NCBI GenBank assembly: GCA_963681505.1
Contig: OY811975.1
Span: 9,519,849 to 9,583,848, forward strand
DNA: 64,000 nt
Origin: Eunapius fragilis
Taxonomy: Eukaryota > Porifera > Demospongiae > Spongillida > Spongillidae
Direction of reading: 5' to 3'
The notes beneath the pieces were generated by a model that worked only from the letters and a program-made list of their open reading frames with translations, was not told the DNA's origin and searched no databases. This document shows positions 1 through 10,469 of the stretch, piece by piece (the first letter of the stretch is position 1; each line of letters starts with the position of its first letter). Both the position numbers and the translations under genes were made by a program.

Positions 1-644
1 GAGCATATTGTTTCCTCCGTCGTTCGTTCCCGTCCGGTTATTGCTTATCTCGTACCCACGCGGGGTATATTTATAGCAACATACATATGACGTAAGTACG
101 TGACAAGCAATAAACAATTACGTAGGACGCGAGTTGCAGAAGGTCTATTGGCAGAAATAAAAAAATGGGTCAAAAATATAGTTAAGGACATCATACACTA
201 TGCTTTATTGATGAAACAAAAATTCAGAGTCTACCTGTAGGTTCCGTGGCCCTCAAACAACATATCCATAGACACATATAGAAATTTGGGTACGTTTGTG
301 CATTTTTCTCGGGATCTGTGATAGTTGTAGTAAAAAGTAGCTATTACAATGTTTGCCAGATTATCGAGGCAGGTGTCTGATACCATATTAAAACACTCTT
401 TTCCCTACTTCTCAAGGTTCCTGAGTCACTTCAGCTAGAGGTGTTAGTATCTCCATTATTAATTCTTGGCAATGATTTAACGACGAAATGGATGTTTTAT
501 ACGGGCTCTGCAGCCTGCCACTGTGGGAAAAACTACGCAACATTTGAAATAGCCTACAACCAGCCTGCCTATACAACTGTATAGGCCTAACTGTATGATA
601 GTAAACAGAGATTGTCTAGTAGTTGGATTAGTTTTTGGACGATA
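1..644. other. No recognisable gene
   Basis: I see no convincing coding region, RNA gene or repeat in this stretch. Short open frames here are only shadows of the TG-rich repeat that follows. Confidence 0.5.
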
Positions 645-795
645 TGTGTATGCGTGTGCATGTGTGTGCATGTGTGCATGCATGTGCATATGTGTATATG
701 CATGTGTGTGCATATGCATGTGAATGTCAGTGCACATGGATGCATCGCATGGTGCTTGCATGTGTTTATGTGCATGTGTGTGCATGTGGATATTG
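645..795. repeat. Imperfect TG/CATG-rich microsatellite
   Basis: The stretch is an irregular run of TGTGCATG-type words. Open frames on both strands translate to low-complexity His/Met/Cys runs, the expected artefact of such a repeat, so no gene is called. Confidence 0.85.
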
Positions 796-1537
796 TAATT
801 GTGTATTCATTTGTATCACTTGTTTCATCCACTCACATATAGGTCTCAAATAGCCTAGTACTTTGTCAAGCTGGACAGACAATTGATTGGAACTGGATCT
901 CTCAAGCTAGAGGTGTTTTTTCACTGAAGCAGCAAGCGCATTCCGGATAAGCTTCCCCCTCCAGTATAATTCATAATCCTAAAGCGCACGTTTGCGGATC
1001 TAAAAAGGTAGGATGGTTATTTTGAGCTGAATGGTGTCCAATGCTGTCTCATTTAACAAAAACAATTAACAACGAATATATTTAACGTGCTACCATACCT
1101 GCCCCATTAAAGGGAAATGATTATTTCCAGTGCGACTCAAGACTCGAGGCTCTTTAGATAGCCATTTACTACGAAGGGGCTAGCGAAACATGAGCTACTT
1201 CAATTATTTCAGTTATTCATTCTTGTTTCTCTATGCCGCATGTGGACGCAAGCCACGTAAAAAGGGACAAAAACGTAAGCAACGTGTAGTTTGAGAACAG
1301 AACGCAGAAAAAGGTGTGGAAAGCTGTTATGGAAGTCTCAAATCCCATACAAAATGACAACAGTAAAAAAAAACACGGCCGTACCGTATTGAGTCTACAA
1401 TATTGAATTAAAATAATAACAACTTCACCCGCTGATGCAATCATCCTAGATGACATTGTCTCCTCACGTGCCGTCAGCGTACTCTGTCTAGTAAGAATGA
1501 GAATCACCAATTTCAGCTTCTTTTTAACCATTCATCC
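796..1537. other. No recognisable gene
   Basis: AT-rich sequence without a supported gene. A minus-strand open frame of about 100 codons (1217-1531) has no recognisable domain and composition like its surroundings, so it was not called. Confidence 0.4.
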
Positions 1538-2281
1538 TTACCTGACAGAGCACGTTTGCTATCAGTTTCTTCTCCCCATGCTGCGGCCTGGCTTTCAGTA
1601 ATTCCCTCACCAGGTCTTAACCTGCACATGGACCCCCCGGAATTCCAAATTGCCTTGAAATGGTGGCTGGGTATGGATTTGGCTCAGGGCCTCAACTGCA
1701 CCTTCTGTCCAAGTCTTCCCTTGGATCTCTTGGGCCACCATGCCATTACTTGCAAGCATGGTGGTGATGTGGTTTCCCGCCACAATAAACTCCGTGATGT
1801 GTTCGTGGAGTGTTGTAGGCGAGCTAATGTATCTGCTCAGGTCGAGGTTGGCAGTGGCTTCGGGCATGACAAACACAACACCAGCCCTGCAGATGTTCTG
1901 GTCACCAACTGGTCTCTTGGGAAGCCAGCTGCATTTGATCTTACTGTTGCCTCATCGCTAAACCCTTCTGTTTTGTCTGATCATGAAGCGGGAGTGACGG
2001 CAGGGTCTGCAGCTAAAGTGGCGGAGTGTCGCAAGCATGATGTGAATGACCCAAAGTGCTCGGAGTTGGGCTGGAAATGTATACCACTAGCATTGGAGAC
2101 CTATGGCTGCTGGGGTGCCGAGGCCAGGGAAACTCTGTCCCGTCTTGCCACTCGTCTGGCCATACCTATGAGGTCCCAGGCCACTGCTGCCATTTGTAGC
2201 AGACTCAGCCTCACTTTGGTGAAGTCCTGTGCAAGGGCTCTGCTGTCAAGAGCTGGACCTTCATTGGTCATCACTGGTTGA
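1538..2281 (+). pseudogene. 3' end of a non-LTR retrotransposon ORF with CCHC finger and PD-(D/E)XK-like endonuclease
   Basis: The open frame runs through 1538-2281 without a convincing start, so it looks like a 5'-truncated retrotransposon copy and not a host gene. Visible features in order: a C-x2-C...H-x4-C knuckle (CTFC ... GHHAITC), the conserved GGDVVSRHNKLRDV block, then PADVLV ... KPAAFDLTV, which fits the PD-x(n)-D core of restriction-like endonucleases placed C-terminal to the reverse transcriptase in R2/R4-type LINEs. The reverse transcriptase itself is missing. The stop is followed by about 75 bp of 3' UTR and an AAAT tail. A related, longer and more decayed element lies at 20-23.6 kb. 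The family assignment comes from motif reading only. Confidence 0.7.
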
Positions 2282-2356
2282 CAGTGTTTTTGTTTTTCCT
2301 TTGTTTTTTCGTGTAACTATTACTCTCTGTTTAAACTGCTAAAGATTTTAAAATTC

Positions 2357-2357
<1 letters not shown>

Positions 2358-2397
<40 letters not shown>

Positions 2398-2421
2398 ATA
2401 TAAATAAATAAATAAATAAAA
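2358..2421 (+). repeat. (AAAT)n tail of the truncated LINE
   Basis: About fifteen AAAT units with one interruption follow the LINE 3' UTR. A simple-repeat tail of this kind is typical of the 3' end of non-LTR retrotransposons and fixes the insertion orientation as plus. Confidence 0.8.
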
Positions 2422-2854
2422 ACAACTTCATTATGGCGATTACGCGTACGCGTTATATAAGCCGTTCGTGTATATGCAAGTGCATAATCGCGCAGACTAT
2501 ATTACCTTGAAGTCAAATACTGCCCAGTTGGAAACTCCCATAATAACAAGCCGAGAGAATGGACGCCGCCACTGCACAATATGCTACTCAGTGGACCTCC
2601 AGGTCGTTGTAAAAATTGCTTGGATATATAGTTATGGAAATGCTGCAGTTAAATATACCTCCTAACCTTCGCTATCAATTAAATGTAGAAATACTACTAT
2701 AGACTGTAGTCCTGTCTCAGACAGCATACCAATGCTACACGAAACCATAGTGGATTTAGAATATTATTTTTCCATTCACATGCACTTGGTAAGCCTACCA
2801 ATTCTTCGTTCTCACATCAAACAATCACATGGCTGAAATAACCGACCTAAAAGC
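2422..2854. other. No recognisable gene
   Basis: Unique-looking AT-rich sequence. The one open frame of 65 codons (2468-2665) shows no domain. Confidence 0.4.
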
Positions 2855-2978
2855 TGGGCTGCCGCGGTATGTATTGCGATATGTAGAAGCCCATTATATA
2901 TCCGAGGTTTATCGCGATATCATAGACTTCTACATATCGCGATATATACATATATATATATATATATCGCAGCAGCCC
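2855..2978. repeat. Short foldback element with AT-repeat loop arm
   Basis: The arm GGGCTGCCGCGGTATG ... GATATGTAGAAG at the left pairs with CTTCTACATATCGCG ... CGCAGCAGCCC at the right. The right arm is lengthened by a TA dinucleotide run (about 2944-2966). This gives a 124-bp imperfect palindrome, probably a miniature foldback transposon. Confidence 0.6.
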
Positions 2979-3149
2979 GGCCTAAAAGCAGAATTCTGTA
3001 GTTTGTGAGTCAGATCACAATCACAATGTTAATTTTCCTAGCCATAATATCATTGTTGATCCAGGCGTACCTCATGCAGACACCTACATTACCATAGATA
3101 GTAGAGGATTCCGTGGAAACGAGGCTACTGCTGACAAAGAAGCCCTCCA

Positions 3150-3262
3150 ACAACAAAAGTGGATCCGCTCGTCAAGAGTCTTGTTAGAAGCGGGTCGCGT
3201 TTTTTTAATGACATTCATAATCGGGTCAAATTCTATATGACAGTTACTAACGTAACTCTCGA
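3150..3262 (-). mobile_element. Terminal-hairpin repeat family, truncated copy
   Basis: Read on the minus strand this begins with a 22-nt hairpin (3239-3260; stem GAGAGTTAC, loop GTTA, one stem mismatch), then the ATATAG block, a TTTGACCCG block and CATTAAAAAAACGCGACCCG. It closely matches 51939-52030 in opposite orientation and is cut off after about 110 bp. The family is described in the findings. Confidence 0.7.
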
Positions 3263-4080
3263 TAATCTCAGCATCTCTTCAGTATTTACTTGAAGTTGCA
3301 AACTAAATCTGGTGATATTCCTAACGTAGTTCGCAACGCAGACTTTTGTAATGTCCTTTGCCTCTGCAATGGCAACCACCTTTACTCCCATCCACAGTGT
3401 TCCTCGCATTACCCCTACTTGGCATAGGTGAATGGTGTTTCTCCCATTTATGTTATGAAACTTCTGTAGACATATAATGTATGTACAAACCTTAATCAAA
3501 TCCTTCATTCTATCCTTATCTGTTGCTATTTAATATCTATTTAATATATATTTAATATCTATTTGAATTATAAATCCTCCACCTTGTCCTTATAAGTTCT
3601 AGGTTACAGATAGCGTGATAGGGTGTGCAGTGCGGGTGTTCACTGTGTAAAAAGGGTTGCTATATATACACGTCGGTATAACATTGTTATAATATTCTGT
3701 TATACACATTGCGTACAACTGTATATAACTGTGTATGTACATGGCCGCGTGGTCTCATCCGTCAGTTATACACATTGCGTAATAACAATAATTATGGTCT
3801 CATGATTTATAAAACCCACACTTGCGCCATGTCAAGCTTAACCATTGTTAGCTCCGGTTAACATTTTTTTAACCGTGGATAGCGTTTTCCCTTCCCTTTC
3901 TTTCAATCATATTCTAAACATCTTTTGAAGCATAGCAACCAACAACCTCGGTTGTGATTAGCATCCAGTTTGAAACGTAATTTCGTGTCACATATAGCGT
4001 ATGAAAGTGTGCAATTACACTGAAGCGGTCACAATTGCCGTCGATTTACAAAATAGAGCGTTAACCAGGGTGAACATCCG
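3263..4080. other. No supported gene; short leader-like repeat near 3610
   Basis: Nothing codes convincingly. Positions 3614-3650 (TAGCGTGATAGGGTGTGCAG then TGCGGGTG...CTGTGTAAAA) resemble 14050-14100, which stands directly before a possible ATG, so a short 5'-leader or promoter fragment may be duplicated here. Confidence 0.35.
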
Positions 4081-4106
4081 TTGTTTTACAGACCAAAGCG
4101 GTTAAA

Positions 4107-4440
4107 ATGCGGACAAAACTTAACAAATGCTGTGGTTTTGCTTTCGTCTATTTATTGTCCACACAGAACATGGCTAAGCCTTCAAAATCGGTGCTGCTGT
4201 TACCGCTCGTGTGGACAAAGTCATCGGCTCTCGCGCTGCAGCAGCGCTATGGGAAGAATAATAAGGCCAAGCGTGTCATTGGAACTATCACAGGTACCAA
4301 TGGTAGAGGTCGGTCTCGAATATGGGTTGTTTTTTTTCCCTACCTTGAACAAGCGTACAGAGTTTTCATCTCGTTCACTAGGAATGGTTGAATCAGGCTT
4401 GTCAACCCCTAGTAATAGCATTGATGCTGGTGCTTTTTAA
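4107..4440 (+). pseudogene. Possible fragment of an unrecognised transposon protein
   Basis: Two overlapping frames carry protein-like words: one with LQQRYGKNNKAKRVIGTITG and GRGRSRIW, the other with GMVESGLSTPSNSIDAGAF. The switch of frame inside a T-run near 4330 suggests a frameshifted remnant. The Arg/Gly-rich pattern recalls linker regions of transposon-encoded proteins, but I cannot name a family. Confidence 0.3.
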
Positions 4441-4768
4441 AAAATAATCAAACAGCTGATTGTTTACATTGTGGTTTTAAACGAAATTCATTAGCACTTA
4501 CAACCAGTACTGTTAACCTAGGTACACACTGATAATGTTAGCTTCGGCGAACATCAGTGTTAACACAGCGCTGTAGATCTATAGTTAACATACGCTATAC
4601 TTCTATACAGGTTCGAACGCCGCCCCCCCCCCTCCCCTAAGCGAGGTCACCTTCACCATTGGAAATTTTTTTTTTCATTTTAATTTAAAATCACGCAGTA
4701 GTATTTTACATACATGTACGCTAAGTACGATTGCGCTTACACAGTACCGGTGAAACTCATTTATATAC

Positions 4769-4824
4769 TAGGCCTAGCGCCTATTGGTTGCTAGGTACGC
4801 GTACCTTACCTAGCAACCAATAGG
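4769..4824. repeat. 18-bp perfect inverted repeat
   Basis: CCTATTGGTTGCTAGGTA (4780-4797) is repeated in perfect inverse at 4807-4824 around a 9-bp spacer. A small palindrome CTAGGCCTAG (4769-4778) adjoins it. The structure could form a hairpin or be a foldback remnant; no coding context. Confidence 0.85.
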
Positions 4825-5115
4825 AGCGACACCTCCCACAAAGGTACATAGCAACCATGCCTGCCAAAACCTACATGACATGCCTGTACAGGTAATAATG
4901 TCATCACATAAAGCAACGCTATTGCTGTTCACTCTCAAATCTCATCGTACAGGCCGAGAACATGTATAGTTACTATCTGAAATTGCGCGGGCATGTTATA
5001 GAGGCTGCGTAGTAACCGTATGTTAGAGCAGGTGGTAGATTATATATGCAACATTGGGTAAAATAGCCGGTAAAAAAAGAGGAGCTAGAAGGTAGACCAA
5101 CTGTTCATCTGGCAA

Positions 5116-5598
5116 ATGAATAGCGAGACGAATAACAGTGAGACGAATAATCAGCCCGTGATTTTTCACGGGGACACGAAAAAGTATTATTTGCTTAAGC
5201 ATCATTTTGTACCTTCTATAGATCATACTTTTCCTGAGGAATACATGGGAGGACGTAAGCGACGTTTTAAATTAAACTGGTTAAATGAGATGCCTGGGTT
5301 AGTGTATATAGTCCGCTCTTGGATGGAGCATTTGCCTTCCTTGTACTATTTGTGTAACAGATGTGATAAGTGTGGTCTCCTTTTTAATAAGCCTTTTCGT
5401 GCATGGCATCGCAAATCTGACAAACTAGTCCCCCATTTTACAATGCTGCATCACTATCAGTCAGTTCAAGCAAGTGAGGCATTTATTAAGAGTATTGAAC
5501 GACCACAATCGACAGTCACAGTCATGCATGATACAATCAAGCTGAAAAACATTGGGCACAATCTTGAAATAATTAAAGCTGCATGTACTATGAGATAA
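5116..5598 (+). pseudogene. hAT-type transposase fragment (TTF-like zinc finger)
   Basis: A 160-codon open frame. Residues about 40-110 follow the N-terminal TTF-type zinc-finger pattern of hAT/ZMYM-like transposases: FPEEYMGGRKRRFKLNWL, then a CNRCDKC pair, GLLF, and a WHRKSDKL...H segment ending in a helix with SIERPQSTV. In the family this module binds DNA and precedes an RNase-H-like DDE catalytic domain, which is absent; the frame stops soon after. The transposase is therefore truncated and inactive. The Met-Asn-Ser start may be incidental. Family assignment is by pattern only. Confidence 0.5.
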
Positions 5599-5797
5599 TA
5601 GTCATGTGCTCACATAATGTAGAAAACTGCTTCTGGAATACTTTACACATAGGTTCAAGTGTTTGTAGATCTCTCTATACAGACATTGCGAAACAAAAAA
5701 AATGTGACTAACAACTAGGAACATTCATTGGTGTTCAATTTCGTATATAATCTTTAATGTGTACGTCTCAGATACCAATGTATCCATTGGCTTCACT

Positions 5798-8467
5798 TCA
5801 TTCAGTTTGGGTACTAGAATCAGAGCATCTCCTCTCCTGGTGATCATTTCCATGAGGCCCATCCTCAGATTTATCGCATAAAATCGCTTCCTTGCTAGCA
5901 GCAATTTTGGCATTCTGTCGTTTGGTAACAGTTTGCCATTCAAAATAGTATGAGCTCTCTGGTGAGGAAATATTACTTTGCAATGTTCTGAACAGGTACA
6001 CCAGCCTGGGAACAAAGATGGCACCAAGGACCACACTGGCACTCAGCACTATGGTCAGCAGGAGGGAGGTGGTCTGGTAGTAGGCGCCAAGGGTGGCCGT
6101 CCCAAAGTATGTGGGTAGCAGGACCACCCAGATCATCACAAGGGAGTACACCGTCACGTTGATGTACCTGGTCTCGTTGAAGTTCTTGGGGACTTTTCTG
6201 GTGCGGAACGCGAAGTATGTGGTCGCTAAGAGCAGTGCGATGTTGTATCCTATGGTAACAGAGATGGCTGAATATGGGGACAGGCTGCACAGGACCTCCC
6301 CAGTGGCTACATCATATAGGTACCTCACTCCTGGGTGCTGCACCACTAACCATACCACCACTATAACCGCCTGCACACCAATGAGCGCCATAGTGAGGAC
6401 AACCTGACTTAGGGAGCCCATAAACAAAGGCTTCTGGCTGGACAGTGGACGGTTGAATATACGATGTATTCTAATTGTCCTTATAAGGAGGGCGCTGAAG
6501 CTGATTGCAAAGCTCAGACTTACTCCAATCCACCGAATCCCACATATGGGAGGTGATGGCTTGATGACAAACAGAAATGGAGTTATATAAGATAGCATTA
6601 TTCCCGTTAGCAAAAATGCTGTTAACTCTCTACTAGTAGCCTTAATGATCTTGTGGGTGAAGTATGCAATGATTATGACTATGACAGAGATGGTGGCCAG
6701 GATACCAAGGCCTGATATGATCAGGATGACGATGGCACCAGGATTGCCTGCACTGTAGTAGGTCACATCTATCGGCATGCATGCGTTCCTGAACTGGTTT
6801 GGTGCAAAGCTCTCATTGCACGTACGGCACGCCCCAATACCGTCACTGACATCCCTGTTCCCCGTGCAGTCCACACACCTCCAACAGCAGTCTGCGACAA
6901 AGAAGGGATACTGTCCTGCATGGCATGGCTCACTGCATCGTGACACGATGGAGCCCTGGTAGTTGTTCCACACAACTGGTTGAGTGAAGACCAAGGAAGA
7001 TGATGGCTTAGAATTGCTCCAGAATCCAATAGGTACGTAACTGAAGTTGTCATTTTTAATCTGAAGGTTCTTTATTGTGTACATCACGTTTGTAGGATCT
7101 CCATTTTTATCAAAGGTAAAATTTGCTCCTGACTGATCTTGAAAACTTACATTGAACAAATAGGGTTTCAACAAGTCCCCAGGAATGTAGAGACGTGATT
7201 GAGAATCTCCAGTGGACAAACTGGCCTTACAGAGGCCACTCCCATTACACAGGCTCATCTGAAGATTACGAATGGCATAAGCAAATGCAGTTACAGCGTC
7301 TATAACAAGGGATTCCTGGACATAACCTGTCCCTAATGTAATGCGCTGATTTGCAATGTCACAAGGCTTAAGGGCTGAACCGGCTTGGTTCTGTAGCGAA
7401 CAATTGAATCTATGCTGCCAATATTCTGCAAACCAGGGATTGGAGGTGTGGTTTGAAATATGAAGGCTCTGAAAGTAATCATCAAATTCCTGGATGGCTT
7501 TAGTCTTGGGAGCCACGCTAATCAAATTGCCCAATAGCCTTGGGTAGATTCCGCTCAGACTATCACCCCACGCGTCGCTTCCTACCCAGAACAGCCTTCT
7601 GGTGATGTTCTGTCTTGCCAGCGCGTCCAGCAAGCCCCTGGCGACTTTGCTGCGCCCGTACAAGACCACAGCTGAGGCATTGATCACCATTGGGTCGACG
7701 AAATAGGCGGCTGCATCGTCGTAGTCGCGATAGGTTGCCACCGGGAAGGGGATTTCTATTCTCTTAGCTATGCAACGCAGCGTTGCATTTCGGCTGCTTA
7801 AGATTTTAATGAATTGGTTGATCCCGTCGCGGCCATACGTGTCTGCAGAGTTAATAGCGATGATATAAGACCATTTGAAATATTCTACCAGGTCGACCAT
7901 AACTTCGGACTGGTAGTTATCCGGAGGAGGTATGCGAAGGAAGTACTCGTAGAGCGTTTTATCGCTCAGCTCCGACGCTGTAGAAAAGGGGCTGATCTGA
8001 GGGATGCGAAAGAGGCGCAAAAGGCTAGCCATGGCGATTGATATCGTGCTCTGCGTTTCCCCGATTATTCCCGACACGCGATAAGCCGTACCGTTATTGC
8101 CTATTGCGACGCTTCCAGTTATGAAGTCGAGGGTTCTGTCCAGTGCGGTGTTGACCAGGAGGCAAGAGTCGCGAATATAGAATGCAAGCTTCACTCCCGG
8201 GGGAAGGAGGTTGGGATCGGTGTTGATCTTGTTAACGGCGAAAGCTATAGCCTCGGCGCTCAGTAGATCTCCATCGCTTAACAGACCACAACTTCCGTCG
8301 TCGTGAACGGGATGGATGGCTAGGACCCCTCCGAGTAGAACTATGGAGGCGTTGGGGGCAGCAGAGCTGATGTCGTTGGTGTTGGCATAGCCGTCCAGGA
8401 GACACTCTCCAACCAAGTTGTGAGCGATCAAATGCAACAGGGCGAAGTAGCAATTAGACTGTTTCAT
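5798..8467 (-). CDS. Class C GPCR, metabotropic glutamate receptor-like
   Basis: A single uninterrupted 889-codon frame, starting at the ATG at 8467, encodes a full class C receptor. A hydrophobic leader (residues 1-20) precedes a Venus-flytrap ligand domain (about 35-490) with mGluR-type words LLRLFRIPQIS, SELSDKTLYEYFLR and PPDNYQ. A nine-cysteine linker follows (about 505-565; CHAGQYPF, CCWRCVDC, CRTCNES), then seven membrane helices (about 574-824) and a charged tail. Several N-x-S/T sites lie in the ectodomain. Such receptors dimerise at the plasma membrane and signal through G proteins. Serine/threonine residues in FSTASELSDK are where mGluRs contact the amino-acid ligand, but the ligand cannot be read from sequence. 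The gene is intronless, and a CRE/TATA-like promoter lies directly upstream. A rearranged paralogue lies at 24.5-26.1 kb. Confidence 0.93.
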   Translation of the reverse strand: MKQSNCYFALLHLIAHNLVGECLLDGYANTNDISSAAPNASIVLLGGVLAIHPVHDDGSCGLLSDGDLLSAEAIAFAVNKINTDPNLLPPGVKLAFYIRDSCLLVNTALDRTLDFITGSVAIGNNGTAYRVSGIIGETQSTISIAMASLLRLFRIPQISPFSTASELSDKTLYEYFLRIPPPDNYQSEVMVDLVEYFKWSYIIAINSADTYGRDGINQFIKILSSRNATLRCIAKRIEIPFPVATYRDYDDAAAYFVDPMVINASAVVLYGRSKVARGLLDALARQNITRRLFWVGSDAWGDSLSGIYPRLLGNLISVAPKTKAIQEFDDYFQSLHISNHTSNPWFAEYWQHRFNCSLQNQAGSALKPCDIANQRITLGTGYVQESLVIDAVTAFAYAIRNLQMSLCNGSGLCKASLSTGDSQSRLYIPGDLLKPYLFNVSFQDQSGANFTFDKNGDPTNVMYTIKNLQIKNDNFSYVPIGFWSNSKPSSSLVFTQPVVWNNYQGSIVSRCSEPCHAGQYPFFVADCCWRCVDCTGNRDVSDGIGACRTCNESFAPNQFRNACMPIDVTYYSAGNPGAIVILIISGLGILATISVIVIIIAYFTHKIIKATSRELTAFLLTGIMLSYITPFLFVIKPSPPICGIRWIGVSLSFAISFSALLIRTIRIHRIFNRPLSSQKPLFMGSLSQVVLTMALIGVQAVIVVVWLVVQHPGVRYLYDVATGEVLCSLSPYSAISVTIGYNIALLLATTYFAFRTRKVPKNFNETRYINVTVYSLVMIWVVLLPTYFGTATLGAYYQTTSLLLTIVLSASVVLGAIFVPRLVYLFRTLQSNISSPESSYYFEWQTVTKRQNAKIAASKEAILCDKSEDGPHGNDHQERRCSDSSTQTE

Positions 8468-8504
8468 ATTGTTATAGTGCTCCGGAGGGAGAGTGCGCGG
8501 AGTG

Positions 8505-8521
8505 CCTTTTATGTGACGTCA
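8505..8521 (-). promoter_or_regulatory. CRE palindrome and TATA-like box upstream of the GPCR
   Basis: TGACGTCA, the full cAMP-response element, lies at 8514-8521, 46 bp upstream of the GPCR ATG. Read on the minus strand it is followed directly by CATAAAAGG (8505-8513), a TATA-like box. A start site 25-30 bp downstream would give a 5' UTR of roughly 10-15 nt. The motifs are seen directly; promoter function is inferred. Confidence 0.5.
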
Positions 8522-8688
8522 AAAGACACACGCTATTAACGTTAATAATAGTCCTCCATTGTGCTAGCGCATGCTACACAGCTTAATACGTATATACGAG
8601 CAATTTATATGGTTTCTTTTCATGCCTGGATCAATTTAACTCTAATATCAGTGCGTGTACCTGTATAACGATACAAAAAGATGTCGTT

Positions 8689-8790
8689 GAGAATCACCAG
8701 TGGACAAACTAGCTTTACAGAGGCTACTCCCATTACACAGGCTCATCTGATTCAGAAGATTACGATGGCATAATCAAAACAGCGTCTACG
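8689..8790 (-). pseudogene. Orphan 100-bp fragment of the GPCR ectodomain
   Basis: This segment matches the GPCR coding sequence around 7199-7300 and, more closely, the second copy at 24894-24995. It carries a small insertion and a few changes that break the frame. It sits upstream of the intact gene and marks an old rearrangement or gene-conversion tract. Confidence 0.75.
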
Positions 8791-8821
8791 CGACTTCGCT
8801 ATGCCCGTACACTTCCAGATC

Positions 8822-9350
8822 AGTCAACACGGGAGTCGGAACCGGTCCGGCAGGTAGGACAATGTTTCCCAAAAATAAAAATAGAATGTTCTGTTATCCT
8901 AATAGAAGTGGAGGGGGGGGGGGGGGGGGGGGGGGGGAGGTAGAATTTCTCATCGGGCCAGTTATATTACTATATTAGTGGCCCGTAGGGGTATCCAACC
9001 CATCCCTACTGTTAATAGTTGTGGTTAGCATACCACAACCATTACACAACCTAATGTAATGCATCATTTGCGCGAACGATTAGTTCCACGCGCGATGGGT
9101 TCAACCCCAACCAGCAAGAAGTAGTGCTAGAAGACTTGACTGCTGAGCTTCACGAAATGGAGGATAGTGATGAAATAGGGTACTATAGCTATTCCTTCAG
9201 ACAACCATGCTGCTGTTAATTAATGCCAATTAATAACAAGGGCCAGTGGGTCATGCAAATTACTTGCCTCGTAGGGCCAGCAACCACTGGCAAGTAGCCC
9301 AAAGTGCTTAATTTGACCCCGGGGGGGGGGGGGGGGGGTGGTATCATTAA
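8822..9350. repeat. Duplicated flank of the GPCR locus (copy 1)
   Basis: From GGAACCGGTCCGGCAG to the ATGCAAATTACTTGCC block this segment matches 26096-26590 with indels. Copy 1 carries two long G runs (about 8911-8937 and 9319-9338) absent or much shorter in copy 2. Together with the GPCR copies it shows that the receptor and its upstream flank were duplicated as a unit. No gene seen in it. Confidence 0.8.
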
Positions 9351-9435
9351 TAGTCAGGCTCCCTATTCGGTGGCTCTTAGTTTCTGGCCATCCTGTGGTT
9401 TGCGGTAGAGTAGCAGCCGGATTATTAATTCTATC

Positions 9436-9805
9436 GGAACCTACGCGAGTAGGTTCCATATAGCAATCCTGTAGTATGATGAAGTCATTAAAAAACGTCA
9501 TTCACGTCTAGCGGGACAGCCAAGAATCGGGTCACTTCGCTCTTAGTAGCAATCGAGCGATATCAAAAAAGAGATCTGCGTTGTATCTGTGTCATAAGAC
9601 GGTGTACTTTTAGAGAACAAAAATACTCGTCCCCATCGTCCGTACCTATAGTCCCACCTAAAATTTCTCCTCCGTCGTCGTCATCTTCTTATTCTTCCTT
9701 CGGGATAGTATAACTCACGACAGGAACGTTTGAAAATCACGCCATTGTACCAATCGCTTCAGGATACGTCCGCAGGTTATCTTCAGGTGTCTGTTAGACG
9801 CCTAA
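9436..9805 (+). mobile_element. Terminal-hairpin repeat family copy
   Basis: Starts with the 22-nt hairpin GGAACCTAC-GCGA-GTAGGTTCC (9436-9457), followed by ATATAGCAATCC, the ATGAAGTCATTAAAAAACG block, a TAGAGAACAAAA block, a pyrimidine/TCG-rich middle and a conserved CCAATCGCTTCAGGAT 3' part. Same order of blocks as the copies at 31.9, 51.0 and 51.9 kb. No long open frame; non-autonomous. Confidence 0.7.
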
Positions 9806-10469
9806 CCGATCGGGCAATTATAGCTGAAGCGAGTATACGTAGTAGCTTATTTGGTGTTGATCTACAAATAGCACATTACATCAGCTATCACAATGTTCAT
9901 GACGCACCGGTATAAAATAAACAGCGTTATCAAATTCGATGGTTTTACCATGCAATCTCAAGGACAATTCTGATTCCATTCGAGAATCTAAAAGTGGAAA
10001 GATTCAGATGCTGCCAGATCTGCCAAACGAGTACCGAAAGGACCAACAAAACGACCACCCAAAGGTACATTACAGCATCGATAAATGTTGGATCGATAAT
10101 TATGCATGGTATATGGCTAAAATGGAAGAAATAGTTTCTGTAATAGTTACAGCGGTAGATACTGCGTCTCTCTCCGCGCTTTATAGTAATATGCGCTGTT
10201 TGATAATGATGTGTGTATAACGCTTACGTCAATTTGGTAATGTATTGCGCGGTGCATGCTAAGCGTGAGATCAGCTTACTTTAGGGTAACCACCATTTGG
10301 TCTTCAATGGAGGTAGTCTGGGGACTAGTATAATGGTACACCTCAACAAAATTGCAGATTCTAAAATAAATCTGTCATGATCGCACAAATTGACGTTTTT
10401 GCTACCTGGGTCAATATGCTTCAAGAACTAAATACAATACCAAATCCACCAGAAAAATTTAGGAAACAA
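9806..10469. other. No supported gene
   Basis: Two open frames of 93 and 66 codons (9939-10220 and 10377-10577) show no recognisable domain; the second overlaps a foldback element and is not coding. Confidence 0.4.

Noticed and set aside
477..853. His/Met/Cys-rich short frames on both strands
   Set aside because: Produced by a TG/CATG microsatellite.
6093..8453. Open frames on plus and in other minus frames inside the GPCR
   Set aside because: Shadows of the long coding frame; no domain similarity.
9436..9805. Helitron ends for the hairpin family
   Set aside because: A Helitron hairpin lies about 10 bp inside a CTRR 3' end; here the hairpin is at the very edge and no CTRR terminus is seen in either orientation.
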